Assembly: GCA_033807695.1 (NCBI GenBank) | Contig: CM066304.1 | Location: forward strand, 1,798,001-1,862,000 | Reading direction: 5' to 3' | Origin: Daedaleopsis sinensis | Lineage: Eukaryota > Basidiomycota > Agaricomycetes > Polyporales > Polyporaceae | Length of the DNA: 64,000 nt | Shown: one piece after another, positions 1 to 10,629 of the stretch | How positions within the stretch are numbered: position 1 is the stretch's first letter | How the letters are laid out: each line of letters begins with the position of its first letter | Made by a program: the position numbers and the translations under genes | The notes under the pieces: generated by a model | What the model was told of the DNA's origin: nothing | The model's database searches: none | What the model saw: only the letters and a program-made list of their open reading frames with translations

Positions 1-992
1 TTAGTCTCCCTAAACCAGGATTCGGACTGCCAACCGTTCAACAAATCTTGAGCGTATTCGTTGTGATGAAGTCGATCGACCTGCGTCTCCAGCCCTAGGT
101 GATCGGGACGGGGTTCAACCTCTTGAGAACCGGAGTGCGATGACGCGTCGGCGACGGGAGAGTAAGGATGGAATCGGGTTCCGCGCATTCTAGGGGAAGC
201 AATGGGGAGAGTGGCGAGCTGCCTGAGGTGCGGTGTGGGTCGTTGTGTAGCACGATGAGTTATCAAGCAGCGTATTTATACTACACACGACGCACCGACT
301 AGGAAACAGCACCTGCGAGAGGCGGACAATGCAAGTGCCATCCGTTTTTCTAGTGGGTGGCAAGGCGAGCGAAGCTGTACGTCGGCATTTGACACTAGGA
401 GGGTCGTGAGTGGCGAACGCCGCCAGGGGTGAGTGCATCACGGATTGGTTGTATGTTCGTGCTTGTCATTCGCACTCCGACGCGTCCAAGTGGCCTGCAG
501 TGCGGTCGGGGCCAGGACATGGTGGCGACGGGGCTGGCTAAGCTCCATATGTTACTGCAATGAGTGGCACAGGCGGTGGCACTACTTACGGTTATCAAGG
601 ACACCCAAACGCAACTCCGCAGCATCGTGCCGACCTAGTAAGTTGATCAGTAGTGTCACAAAGGTTGCTGGACTCGTGCAGAGGCACAGGTACTATGGGC
701 AGCGGGCAGCGTAGTTCCGCGAGTTGCGTGGACTTGAAACCTGGTATTTCGTTCGCCCCAAGTGGTAACTTCCGCCACCGAGAGATGCAAAGGTAGTAGT
801 AGAGGATTCTCCTGTTCAAAAGTCTATCGAGTGTGAGTATCTAAGTGGCACCCAACCACTTGCTTGAAAGGTCATGCATCGTGCCCGATGATGTCGTTAG
901 TAGTAGAGAACTGCAGCGAGGAAGACGCTGGTGTAAAATTCTATGAAGCCTGCAAGGCTGAACTACAGAGCGAAGCTGAAGCGCATCCCGAG

Positions 993-1178
993 TTATTGTA
1001 CAAGCGAAACCTTCAGATTGAGCTCCGGTTTTAGGCTCTTGGTGAGTCTCGAATGAATGGTGATGTTGAAAAAATATATACGCACCCCTAAAAAGCCTTT
1101 GAGCTTGGTCACAGGACCGTAAGTCTCACGGATGTGGTCGATAAAATTCCAATGTCCCTGTGACTGAAGCTGGGGCAT
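993..1178 (-). pseudogene. Relic resembling a cytochrome P450 N-terminal region
   Basis: A 61-codon reading frame on the minus strand contains a segment (residues about 8-32, with the motif YGPVTKLKGFLG) that resembles the region after the membrane anchor in basidiomycete P450s, where a line of the form 'YGxVxKLxGxxG' is common. No I-helix, ExxR or heme-cysteine region is visible nearby, so if the resemblance is real this is a broken fragment. The surrounding 2.4 kb has only short random frames. The family assignment rests on pattern memory and is weak. Confidence 0.35.
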
Positions 1179-1815
1179 ATTGCCTAAAATCGAGCACGTT
1201 AGTCAGAACAGTTGCGGGGATGCACGCGATCTAGCGCTTGCCTGTGAGGAACGACACCGGCGGAGGATCAGGGATGTTGTCAAGAGGCGATCGTACGAAG
1301 TAGTTTCGTACCAGCCTCCAAAGGAAGTATACAGCGACAGCAGTCGCCACATAGTAGACAGAGGGGGATGTCATGTTCGTATGCTGCGCTGACTGCCGTG
1401 ATAGAAGTGGCCGCGTATACGAGCGTGTTAACTATACCCTACGAACCTTCCCAGTTTTAAGAACTGCTATCTGTGGTCGGTACCTGGAATTCATCTCTGG
1501 CAGTACATAGCCAGTGGCGTCGGCATTAGTATATATGGCGGCATGTGCTAAGTACATACCGCGGTTCGCTGGTGTAGGCGCTGTTTGAAGCTTCCGAATG
1601 AATAAAAGTGCATGACTACCAGGGTTTGTCCCTGCGGGAGAAGAAATCCAAGCTTACGAGCAATACGACCGCGAAGTCGGATCCGAGGTTCGGCTGCAAA
1701 AATATTCCGCGGTCGTTACATACGGTCGGTAGACTTTGAAGATCTCATCCGGCGCGTGAGCTGATAAGCCTGCCAAGTCGTCGCTGGCCCGCGCGCCGCG
1801 TCTGTTATTGATAGG

Positions 1816-1870
1816 CAGTCAGTACTCAGTAGTACTCAGTACTACTACTTACTAGTAGTCAGTAGAAGTA
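1816..1870. repeat. Low-complexity AGTACT/AGTAGT tract
   Basis: This tract is built from iterated AGTACT, AGTAGT and ACTACT words. It contains overlapping short palindromes (AGTACT is self-complementary), so it could form small hairpins. It looks like a degenerate microsatellite. Confidence 0.7.
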
Positions 1871-2624
1871 ATCACGCCGTACTGAAGAGAGACCATACAT
1901 ACCAGGCAGTCAAAGGTGACCGGTGACCGATGATAAGCAACAAGTAAGTACTGCAGTGACTGTAGGCCCACAGAGGCCCATAGCGTCATGGTGGCCGGGT
2001 TACAACCTCGTCGAGCCTAGCCGTGGGCACTCGGTCCGTGCCGAAATGCTGTGCCGGCTAGGTCAGCCTGGACTCCGACCCGTTCAACGGGCGTTTGCAC
2101 TCCTCCCTCGCGTTCTCTGTTCTTGAGCTTGAAGCTTGAAGCTCCATATATCATATCCAAGGTAGGTACTAGCGTCCTGTCGTGACAATGATAACCCAGA
2201 TGAATTCGCAAGAAGCAAGCGCCAGCGGGACTGAAGTAAAACATGAGGCTAGAATGCGCGCGGAGACAGTCGGACTGCCCGGTGGTGCGACCACTACGGC
2301 CCAGGCTTCTACAAGGAGTATGTTTTCAGCGCGCCGAGCTCCTGGAGGCTTTCACACGTCATCCTGAATGCCTGAACCGGCTGTGCCTGGGTTGAGAATG
2401 TGAATGTTCCTTCATCTTCCCTTCCATCGCTCAGTCTCGACTGTGAGCCGATACGACTTCCGCCATGTTACGGAATCTTTTACCTTGGGTGTTACGATCC
2501 CCGCACCGTGTCTTGTAGTATAAAATCTCTGAACCTAAAGGTTTGGTCTCTACCCTGTGCCGACTACTACCCATCCGCCGTCAATCGAGCCATCACTTTG
2601 CACACATCTACCCACTTGCCTACA

Positions 2625-3791
2625 ATGCCGACGTGCATCGTTTGTCTCAACACTCTCAAAGACCCAGCTGCTCTACCATGCGGTACGTCTACTCACAACA
2701 TGAGGCCGCAGACCATCTCCTTAACTGATCTTGTCATTTCAGGACACGTCTTCTGCTATGACTGCATCATCCGCTTGATCCGTTCCATCACACCTTACTC
2801 TACCAACCATTTTTGCCCGACATGCAAGCAACCGTACACCATCTGTGAGTCACACACCATTCACTCCGATGATATCCCGGCTCATCCTCGTGGCTCATCA
2901 CAGCAAACGTCGACCCAAAACTAGTCCCCCACCATCTCCGCTCCTACGTGACTCCTTCCGTTCGCAAGCTAAGCTTGGAGTACACCATCCCCATGCCCTC
3001 CACATCGTCCACCCCTCAAACCGACTATGAACGTCTCCTCGCCGAGAACGCCTCGCTCAAGACTTGCTGCGTAGTGTGGCGCAAGCGAGCAGCAGTACAT
3101 GCAGCAGCGACACTCGGGCTCGTCGGCCTCGCTCGACTCGCCCGTGATTATGCGTTGCGCATGAAGAAGGACAAGGAAGACATGGAGGCACAGTACAACG
3201 AGCTGACGAAGAAGATGGAGGAGAAAACGTGAGTACCCTGTTCAGTATGTGTATACCACACAGGCTTATATGCTCATTGTCATTAGGAACACCCCAGACA
3301 CTCGACCCGATTCACCACCGTCATGTCCACCCTCCCCACGCAATGCCGATTTGCGCTCCTCCTCATCTTCATCCATCCACCTCCCCCACTTCTGCGAGCT
3401 CAATCTCGAGCCGCTCGAGGCGGACATCCCGCCCAGTATCGCCCGGACATCCTCACTCGAGCCTCTCCGTTCTGATATCTCCCCGGTCATCTCCCGACTA
3501 TCGTTATCGGACTGCTCTGACTACCATGCCCTTTCACCCTCACTCTACCGCAATCCCTCGCCTGCACTCAGCGAGGAGAGCTACTGCTCGGAGTGTTCGG
3601 ACTGCACTAACTCAAAACGAAAGCGGTCCCGGGACGAGTTCGAAGAAGGTGAAGATCCGGAGGCGAGGAGGGAGGAGTCGGAACCGCCGATCAAGCGGTC
3701 CTACTCGAGCTCCCCGACCCTCCTAGCACCCGCCCCGCTTTCTCCCGAAAGAGCGATCGCCAACTACCTCGAAGGGTCTCTCGCCATCTGA
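2625..3791 (+). CDS. RING-HC finger protein (probable E3 ubiquitin ligase)
   Basis: Four exons join in frame: 2625-2682, 2743-2844, 2904-3228 and 3287-3791, giving about 329 residues. The N-terminus is a RING-HC domain: CIVC at residues 4-7, then the split motif LPCGHVFCYDC across the first intron, then CPTCK. This is the C3HC4 zinc-binding pattern. RING domains of this type recruit E2 enzymes to transfer ubiquitin. After the RING comes a region with a short alpha-helical stretch rich in Lys/Glu (about 140-160) and a long Ser/Pro-rich, acidic tail with a basic KRKR patch that could be a nuclear signal. The start was chosen because it lies directly before the first RING cysteine pair. The substrate is unknown. 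The RING call is firm; the ligase role is inferred from the family. Confidence 0.85.
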
Positions 3792-4331
3792 CTTCTCTAC
3801 TGGATTATCCGGTCCAGTCTACGGCTCCAGTCTTGGACGAGGCGCGATGATCTCATCATTGTGGACGGACGTTTCTGCACGGATATCATCGCCTTACCCA
3901 CGACTTTCGTATCACGATATTCTCGAACGCGGACCTCGGCTCTCTGCTGGGAACGGGTTCGCGATGTTGTCATGGGCGGATATCTATACCAAGATATCCG
4001 TATGCTCCGAGCTTCTCTAGGCCTCTCTTCCTCCCCTGCCTCTTTCCGGGGCTCTCCTTGCACATATACTCGTATAATTCTAGACCGCACTCTAGTCTTG
4101 CATTCCCGCCTCATCCAGCCTCCATCTCGATGTATTCTTATGACTCACAGTCCTACTCCTCCCTACTCTGCATCATATCCCCGGGTCCCACAGAACACTG
4201 CCAGCCGGGTACCACGGTGTATTTCGTGCCGCTTTCTCTTTGTACTTCCCTCTACATTCACGCATGATGCATCTATCAACACCGCACATACACGACTCAG
4301 TCTAGCGGTCGTATTGAGTTCGAAAAAGAAA
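3792..4331. other. 3' flank of the RING gene, no further gene seen
   Basis: The 540 bp between the RING stop codon and tRNA-Leu has open frames in several registers, but none shows a domain or a convincing splice structure. It may include the RING 3' UTR. Confidence 0.4.
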
Positions 4332-4427
4332 TGACAACAGTGGGATTCGAACCCACGCCCCGGAGGACCAGATACACCACCCTGAAGGTCCTGATTCTGG
4401 CGCCTTAGACCGCTCGGCCATATTGCC
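4332..4427 (-). tRNA. tRNA-Leu (anticodon CAG) with a 16-nt intron
   Basis: Read on the minus strand, the acceptor stem is GGCAATA paired with TGTTGTC. The D arm is GCCGAGCGGTCTAAGGC, the anticodon stem CCAGA pairs with TCTGG, and the T arm is GTGGG-TTCGAAT-CCCAC. The anticodon CAG follows T33, and an intron of about 16 nt lies directly 3' of position 37. An extended variable arm, expected for a class II tRNA, is present. The CCA end is not encoded. Confidence 0.93.
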
Positions 4428-4644
4428 ATGACGGTGGACTGGTAAGTTATCCTAACTTACGTCCCGCCATTCTCTCGAGCCTCGGAGTGGTCACCACTCA
4501 CTACTCTATTAAGTACTACTCTGACTGCCACCGTGACCATCAAGGGAGTCCCATTTCAGACTTGTTATTGTTGAAGCGCGAGATGCAGGTCAGTCTCATG
4601 TACCTCACATACACCTCTAAAGCTAACGTCTTATGACAGCTACG

Positions 4645-6516
4645 ATGAACCTGCATAGCTTACCAGTAGATGTTCTCCTCGCTATATTTATCCACCTCGA
4701 AGTGGTAGACCTTGTAACCATACGCAAGGTTAGTCGAACTACCATCCATGCTCACTATAGCCTTGAGACTGTGCATGAACTGACGGTTCGCCTTCTCGGT
4801 AGACATGTAAAGACCTGGAACCAATCACCCGTGACCGGAGTGTCTGGCACGCAGCGTTATCTATGCGCTTCCTCCAGGCCGGCATTCCCATACCAGGCAT
4901 CAATAGATGGTATACTTTGGACTCTGATATGTCGGCCGGGCAGCTCGAGCAACTAACAGTCCGCGCGTACCGTCTCTGGACCAATTGGACCTCTCCACAA
5001 CCACACCATTTCACCCAAATAGACATCCGCCCGACGAGCCGTGCGTGGGCTGCAAACGCTCGCACGCGGAATCTTGCGGTGTTCTTCCTCCCAGGATGGA
5101 ATGGACGCTATCTCCTCACGCTCTCCCTGCTTGATTCGTCGGATAGAGATGATCGGAGGTATTCGTTCGAGTGCTGGGACCTCCGCACTGCCGACGTGGA
5201 CCGACTCACCATGAAACCTGTCGCGGAACTGCTTGTCGCCGGCCTTCTTGGATACTCGCCCAACTCGGTGTCGGACAGCCCGCATGTCCTTGCAGTGACA
5301 CGCCGGCACGGTTCAGACCAGTGAGCAGACCATATCGTTGTATTACTGCGATTGCTCACCAGTGTGAAGGATGATCACTACGACATACACCATTGAATTC
5401 GACACACCGGGACATGATCCCTGGTTCAGACAGACAAATCAGTTTGACGGCTTTCGCACGACGTTAGGTCTCGAGGGATCGCACTTGATTGCTACTGAAC
5501 CCGACCACGAAGTCCGAGTAGTGAACGTCGACAAGGGGCAATTGCTCTGCTCGCTGAAGGTTACTGTGGTACACAACGATCCTACGCTGCGTTTTCCGGT
5601 GTGTTCTTCCGCAAGCACACATTACACACGAATAGAGCTGATCGCTCCTATATCGCAGGAGCATCAGTGCTTGGACTATGAGATATTCGACGATTTCGTC
5701 ATCACGTTCTGCAAACAGTGGATATTTCTCTACCGACTCCCGTCCTCGCTCGATCACAGCCAAGACACTCCCTCACCCCATCCGCCGCGTCTTGACCCGA
5801 TCGCGAAGTACAAATGGCGCTGGCGAATCGACACCATCACCGTCAACCCACGGCGCACCCTGTCGTCCAAGGTCTTCTCAGCACCCAACGGGGGCAGCCG
5901 CGACCCACCCGCGATCGACATCCTCATCCGCTTCGACACCTGGTACCCATGGCCCGTCAACATCCTTCACCACTTCGTCCTCCCGCCCAACCCCGACTTC
6001 TCGCGCGAGCGATTCTCCGCGGCAGACCCCGCGACGTTCCCGTACCTCACCGCGCCCGCGGACGCGCCGTACATGGCGCACTCGATCCCGTCCCCACTCC
6101 GCCTCTTCACCCCGTCCGACCTCGTCCTCGGCCCATACGGGACTGCGCTCTGGCTCGACGCGTCGACGGACCCGACGACGCCCTCGCAGGCGGGCGACCA
6201 CGGCCAGCGCATCGCGTGCAAGGTGATCGCGCGAGGGGGGATTGGGGGCTCCCCGAGGCCGACCCGGGATGGCGCGCGTACCGCGGACGACGTGGCAAGC
6301 CCAGGCGAGGCGATCGATCCTGCGCTGTTCAACGCGATGTCGTTGGACGGCAGCAACAGTGCGGCGATGACGGCGGATACGTCGGTTGCGGTGATGCACG
6401 TGCGGGACGAGCAAGAGCCGTGGAGCAGGATCGCGGTGAACGAGGAGGAGGGGCAGGTCGCTGTTGGACATGTTGACGGGCGGGTCACGGTGTATGGGTA
6501 TGCGCCGCCGGCGTAG
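4645..6516 (+). CDS. F-box protein (gene A), 5' exon structure uncertain
   Basis: The N-terminus has an F-box signature: LPVDVLLAIFIHLEVVDLV about 6 residues after the ATG. F-box proteins link substrates to the SCF ubiquitin ligase through Skp1. A later segment reads RDRSVWHAAL, a typical follow-on motif in basidiomycete F-box proteins, and the rest resembles a degenerate beta-propeller (WDL at about 5180). A clear intron, 5321-5369, joins the frame ending at 5320 to the large last exon 5370-6516. Upstream, between about 4729 and 4860, I could not find a single splice solution that keeps both the F-box and the RDRSVW segment in frame. Either one unusual small exon is present or the gene carries a lesion there. 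An alternative ATG lies at 4633. The 3' end of this gene recurs in broken form at 16506-16584. Confidence 0.7.
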
Positions 6517-6757
6517 CGGACGATGGTATGGAATCTTCGGGCGACCTTGTCATATATAGATACGGCTTTCGGTATACGGTTACTATGAACTTGCTACTAG
6601 TGTTGGATCACAACAAGTGTTATCAAGGAAGTTGAAGTGGCCGCAACAAGTGAGAAGTGTGCGCGACCGTGACCATATATACAGTATGTATCATGGTGAA
6701 GTACTACTAGTAGTACTAGAGTAGCAGTACTTGTGAATGAACGAGCTTGAATTTTGG

Positions 6758-6822
6758 AAAATAAATATTGAGACCCGTAGGTCTACCACTCCGGGAAAGC
6801 GTGTCATCCTTGTGCAGGGGCC

Positions 6823-6853
<31 letters not shown>

Positions 6854-6877
6854 TTCGTATGTCACCCCGAGGGGGAC
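6758..6877 (-). ncRNA. U6 spliceosomal snRNA, copy 1
   Basis: The minus strand carries the nearly invariant U6 core: the ACAGAGA box (ATACAGAGAAGATTAGCA), the U4-pairing AGATTAGCATGG segment and the internal stem-loop GCCCCTGCACAAGGATGAC. The 5' end folds as a short hairpin (CCCCTCGGGG). The 3' end is a T-rich run suited to RNA polymerase III termination. U6 forms the catalytic core of the spliceosome. A conserved upstream block shared with the second copy (10080-10150) marks the likely promoter. The exact 5' and 3' ends are estimates. Confidence 0.93.
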
Positions 6878-6960
6878 AATTAAGAGGGTTGGTACCGACT
6901 GGTCGTACGCACACTTGTGCCATTCGTCCAACCTGCGGGTGTGCCGGGTGGTAGTGACGT
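6878..6960 (-). promoter_or_regulatory. Conserved U6 upstream block, copy 1
   Basis: The roughly 75 bp upstream of U6 copy 1 match the same position before copy 2. Shared words include CACCCGCAGGTTGGACGAATG, GCACAAGTGTGC and ACCAACCCTCTTA close to the start. Conservation outside the RNA itself suggests a polymerase III upstream promoter, although recent duplication alone could also explain it. Confidence 0.55.
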
Positions 6961-7614
6961 GAAGTCTTACTAAAGCGAAGTTAATTATACATAATCACGG
7001 CGTCACTAAGTACTTACTTGAACGTTTGTGCACAGTCCGGTACCAACAGCCTTGGGGACTTCCAAAATCCGTAAGGTTGAACGCGAGCCGGAATGGCAAC
7101 AACTGGGAGTCGCGGTTGGGGGAAACGGACTCGAGAGACTGCATGGGCAGCCAGGGTGAGCGGGGCAGGCTGGCTACTATTAATCGTAGGAGGGATGCAG
7201 CTACTATATATGTACCTCTGCGGTCCCTACTGGAGACGATGATGGGGCCGGCGGCGGGGGTGAGGCTTAAATTTGCTGGCAGCGCAGCGCACGAGACGAG
7301 TCTGTTCCTTAGTCTGGTTTCATCTACATAGTACTATCTCTCGCCGCGGGTTCGCGTGGTTATACATCACAGAGAGCTGTCTAGCAGCACATACATCCTT
7401 ACTAGCATCGAGCCCCGCTCATTCGCGAAGTTTGAACGCATAATGGAAAGTAAACTCTCAATCTCCCCGACCGGTAAGCTGTCCTCCTGCGCAAAACGCA
7501 TTGACTGCCGCTCGCCGACGACCATTCCACATCCCCGAGTACTGACTCACAAGTTTCGAAGGTTAGGAGCGCGGCTATGAGCTCATACCTACGCCTGTTA
7601 CCTGACCCACGAGC
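6961..7614. other. Spacer, no feature recognised
   Basis: About 650 bp between the U6 promoter block and the end of F-box gene B. Open frames are short and show no conserved motif or splice structure. Confidence 0.4.
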
Positions 7615-9660
7615 CTAGAAAGAATTGATGCTAGCATGGGCCTCTCCATATCCACGGATTGGAGTGTGTCGAAGATGCGATTTGAATGCCTTACGCAAGA
7701 GCATATAAGAGCCACAGGTGAAACTTGGAGGAAGGAAAACTCTTACCCAATGAATCAATGCAAAGGTCAATAAGACAGCAACCAGCTGCTTTTCAAAACG
7801 TGAGCACCTCGTACTTCCTAATGGGAGATGTCTGCGAACACGTCCGAGTGAGCCACTACAAGCAGACGCCCACACGGCCGCGGGAGATTCTGAATCTGAA
7901 CTCACATTCTGCACTAGAATCAACGAGTCCTCGCTGAGCATCGCCGCAGTGCAAATCCCCCCACCCGCCATCCCCTGCCAGCCGAACGTCATCTTTTTCC
8001 GGTGCCAGTACGGCAACCGCGTCTCGACCTCGTCCACGAAGAACCGGCCGGCCGCCAATACCTCCGGCGCTGTCTGCAGCCTCGCTGCCATCTTGCCGCC
8101 CTCCCCGCCCTCGAGCTCGTCTGGGCCCCCAGCCCCACTGGCCACATCCGCGGCGAGCTCGTTGAATTCGAGCACCGAGACGGTCTGCTGCCCGCCTAAG
8201 CGGCGGGCCATCGCGAACCGCATCCCGTGCACGTAGCACACCCACGGCGTGAAGCGGATCCACGGCGCAAACAGAAAGCGCGAGCCGGAGGGGCCCCACG
8301 CCGCCCACGGCACGACCGCGCGCGCGGGGGCCGTCGGCCCGAGCGCGGCGATCACGGAGAGGATGGTCGAGGCGGGGACAAATGAGATGAGGACGTTGGG
8401 CATGTGGCGCTGGATGATCTCGAAGGTGACAACGAAGAGGCGGTCTGCGCGCGAGGTGGAGAACGGTACTTCGAGCGCAGGGTTGGGGCGCCAGCACGGC
8501 GCGGGGTCGGAGCGGATGTTGATGCTCGCGGGCATGTTGTCTGCGGTAAACTTAGGGTACAGGAGAGCGCACAGGTAGGGGACGCTCGGCACAGACGTGA
8601 TGTGCGGCAACATGGCCTCGAGGTCTATGACCATGATCCGGCAGCTGCCATCGTCTTCGAGCTCGTCGTCGTCTGTGAGGTCGACGTCGGGGTAGTGGGG
8701 AATTAGGATGTAGTGCGGCGAGAGGAATGCGAAAGCGGGGATCTTCGGGCCTTTGAGGTGCTACAATGCGGGACGTCCAACGCATAGGGTAAGAGTGATA
8801 CAGCGTATGCCTTACCATTCGAAGGGCACCGGTTTGCCAGTCCCAGATCAGCAGTTCATCGTCATCCCCGTCCACGAGGAGACCGAGGAGATTCTCCGAC
8901 GTTTGGATGGTGTATGTGTAATGCCCTACTCTGAGAGGACTGCGTTCCAGTATCCCGCCCTTTGCGGCAGGGTGAACCGCACCTGTCTGGAGGGACCTGA
9001 GATGCACGCGACAGTGCATCGCGTCGCTACATAATGAGCGAAACATCAGCTCCGTGGTCGATGTGGTTTGCAGAACGGAGAGACAACAAGGAAATTCAAT
9101 CAGGAAGACTCACCCTGCATGAACATTCTCGAAGACGATGAGCAGGTCCTGCGCAGGATCCATGCTGAAGTCGCGTACGGCAATGCCCATGTCCGGTATC
9201 TTCCACTGCTTCTCCTCGATTCCTCGGATGACGGACGGCAACTGTGTGACCGTGAGGAGCCCTTCTTGATCGGCTTGCGCAAGGACGCCTCCGTATAGCT
9301 CCCAGACGTTGTCGCCGAGCATAGGATACTCCTGTTTCGACTTCCACTTGAGCGACCTCCATGCCTTTTGCCGTTCTCGGAGCAGTGTGAGGCGGTCGGA
9401 CGGTGTGAGAAGACTCGGTGGGCCATCTTCCATGCCCGCGACTGCGAGTTCAATCTTGTACTGCGCAGAGACGTCGTTATCGGTGTAGTCTTTGAAGAAC
9501 CTGCAGACCTGTCAGACGACGTGATTAGGGAACTAGCCTGAAAGTTCGACTCCGGCTGCAGATGATGATGTACCTGGCGGCAGCGCAGAAGATCGCGCCA
9601 TTCGAGGTTATTGAGCACTGTGATGAGCAGCTCCGGAGGTAGAGACAGAAGTAGCGTCAT
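7615..9660 (-). CDS. F-box protein (gene B)
   Basis: Four exons join in frame on the minus strand: 9660-9574, 9508-9114, 9026-8816 and 8760-7615, giving about 612 residues. The F-box lies at the extreme N-terminus (LPPELLITVLNNLEWRDLL, residues 7-25), followed after the first intron by VCRFFKDYTDND and then QYKIELAVAGMEDG, the usual arrangement in basidiomycete F-box proteins with a propeller-like C-terminal half. Repeated segments such as LLIWDWQTG and a long last exon fit that. The last exon (1146 nt) is nearly the same length as that of gene A (1147 nt), suggesting distant paralogy. The last about 60 residues may be altered by an unseen terminal intron. The substrate is unknown. The gene is convergent with gene A. 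Confidence 0.8.
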
Positions 9661-9830
9661 AGTCGGTAGTGATAGTAGGATGGAGGAGCACAAAAGAGCT
9701 CTCCTCCGCGTCCTCCTCCAAACTCGGGTTCTGGCGCTACATTCTGGATCTGAGATCGTCGACGATGTCATAACGTTACGCTCTGCTACGCTCCTCCTTT
9801 AGAAAATCATTAATCAAGGCGGATCGGGAC

Positions 9831-10045
9831 GCCGCTGGTGTAGCGGGCGATGGTATGGAATCTTCGGGCGCGACATTGTCATGTAGGAGATAGTAGGGCT
9901 TGGGCATACAAGATACTTGCAATTGCCTGTGGCAGGGAGACGTGACTGCAGTAATCACTGAGAAGCTGCCTTCGACAACCGATTTCGACAGTCCCGGACT
10001 CCCGGACTGTCTCACGGTAGGACCCCAGGAAGACGTGGTCGTGTA
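9831..10045 (+). repeat. Left arm of a 215-bp inverted repeat flanking U6 copy 2
   Basis: This arm reappears in reverse complement as two pieces: 10364-10420 (57 bp, identical by eye to 9989-10045) and 16258-16519, which resumes exactly where the first piece stops. The 5.8-kb Ngaro-like element separates those two pieces. The outer part has a few mismatches, and the right arm has four extra copies of a 26-bp unit. The left arm is uninterrupted and so records the empty site of the retrotransposon. Confidence 0.9.
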
Positions 10046-10079
10046 GTATAGTTAACCTCGCCTAACATTTCACGTTATT

Positions 10080-10151
10080 ACCCGGTACACCCGCAGGTTG
10101 GACGAATGGCACAAGTGTGCATATCATGAGTCGCTACCAACCCTCTTAGTT
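10080..10151 (+). promoter_or_regulatory. Conserved U6 upstream block, copy 2
   Basis: This block corresponds to 6878-6960 on the opposite strand. Conserved words are CACCCGCAGGTTGGACGAATG, GGCACAAGTGTGC and ACCAACCCTCTTA. The sequence between the last two differs between copies, so the outer and inner words are the best candidates for binding sites. Confidence 0.55.
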
Positions 10152-10175
10152 GTCCCCCTCGGGGTGACATACGAA

Positions 10176-10206
<31 letters not shown>

Positions 10207-10272
10207 GGCCCCTGCACAAGGATGACACGCTTTCCCGGAGTGGTAGACCTACGGGTCTCAATATTTATTTTT
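10152..10272 (+). ncRNA. U6 spliceosomal snRNA, copy 2
   Basis: This is the same U6 sequence as copy 1: 5' hairpin CCCCTCGGGG, ACAGAGA box, U4-pairing segment and internal stem-loop, ending in TATTTATTTTT. I see no difference from copy 1 in the core, so both could be functional. It lies in the 318-bp spacer of an inverted repeat, about 150 bp from the left end of the Ngaro-like element and in inverted orientation relative to copy 1. Confidence 0.93.
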
Positions 10273-10363
10273 CAAAGTCCAAGGTCGTTCATCTACGCTA
10301 CTCGTTCACCATACATGCTATGAATATTGGTCGCGGACTCCACTTCTCTTTGGACCTCGCTCG

Positions 10364-10420
10364 TACACGACCACGTCTTCCTGGGGTCCTACCGTGAGAC
10401 AGTCCGGGAGTCCGGGACTG
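10364..10420 (-). repeat. Inner part of the right inverted-repeat arm
   Basis: This is the reverse complement of 9989-10045 over all 57 positions. It ends in GGGACTG directly before the first base of retrotransposon repeat A1. The arm continues at 16258 after the retrotransposon. Confidence 0.9.
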
Positions 10421-10574
10421 TTGCAGTTCAGACTGAGTGAGCTTGCGAAAGAAGGCTGGACAAGGGCTTACTAAGCACGAGAATGGATGTGTATGTACGC
10501 ACACTAGTAGCGCTAGGCGTCTATCGTCTTCTCCATCACACATCCATCTCGTGTTGCTCGACTCACTCTCGCAC
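10421..10574 (+). repeat. Ngaro repeat A1
   Basis: A 154-bp repeat identical by eye to A2 at 15822-15975. It contains a 10-bp inverted repeat, ATGGATGTGT at 10483-10492 and ACACATCCAT at 10538-10547, which could form a stem with a 45-nt loop. An ATG inside A1 (10483) is in frame with gag. Confidence 0.92.
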
Positions 10575-10629
10575 TACTGGAGTTACTACTCGTTGTATCC
10601 TAACTAGATCATATATACAGGGATACGTT

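Larger units (their letters stand above)
1..2624. other. Gene-poor, apparently decayed region
   Basis: Apart from the P450-like scrap at 993-1178 and the low-complexity tract near 1816-1870, I see no supported gene in this stretch. Open frames are short, lack splice-joined continuations and show no recognisable domain. It probably is intergenic DNA with eroded mobile or duplicated sequence. Confidence 0.5.

Noticed and set aside
5814..6488. Several long ORFs on both strands over the last exon of F-box gene A
   Set aside because: GC-rich coding shadow; composition is Arg-rich and no splice or domain evidence supports them.
10098..10397. A 99-residue ORF shared with the reverse strand at 6716-6931 (same start MDEWHKCAY)
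   Set aside because: The shared peptide is the translation of the U6 snRNA and its upstream block; the conservation belongs to the RNA gene, not to a protein.
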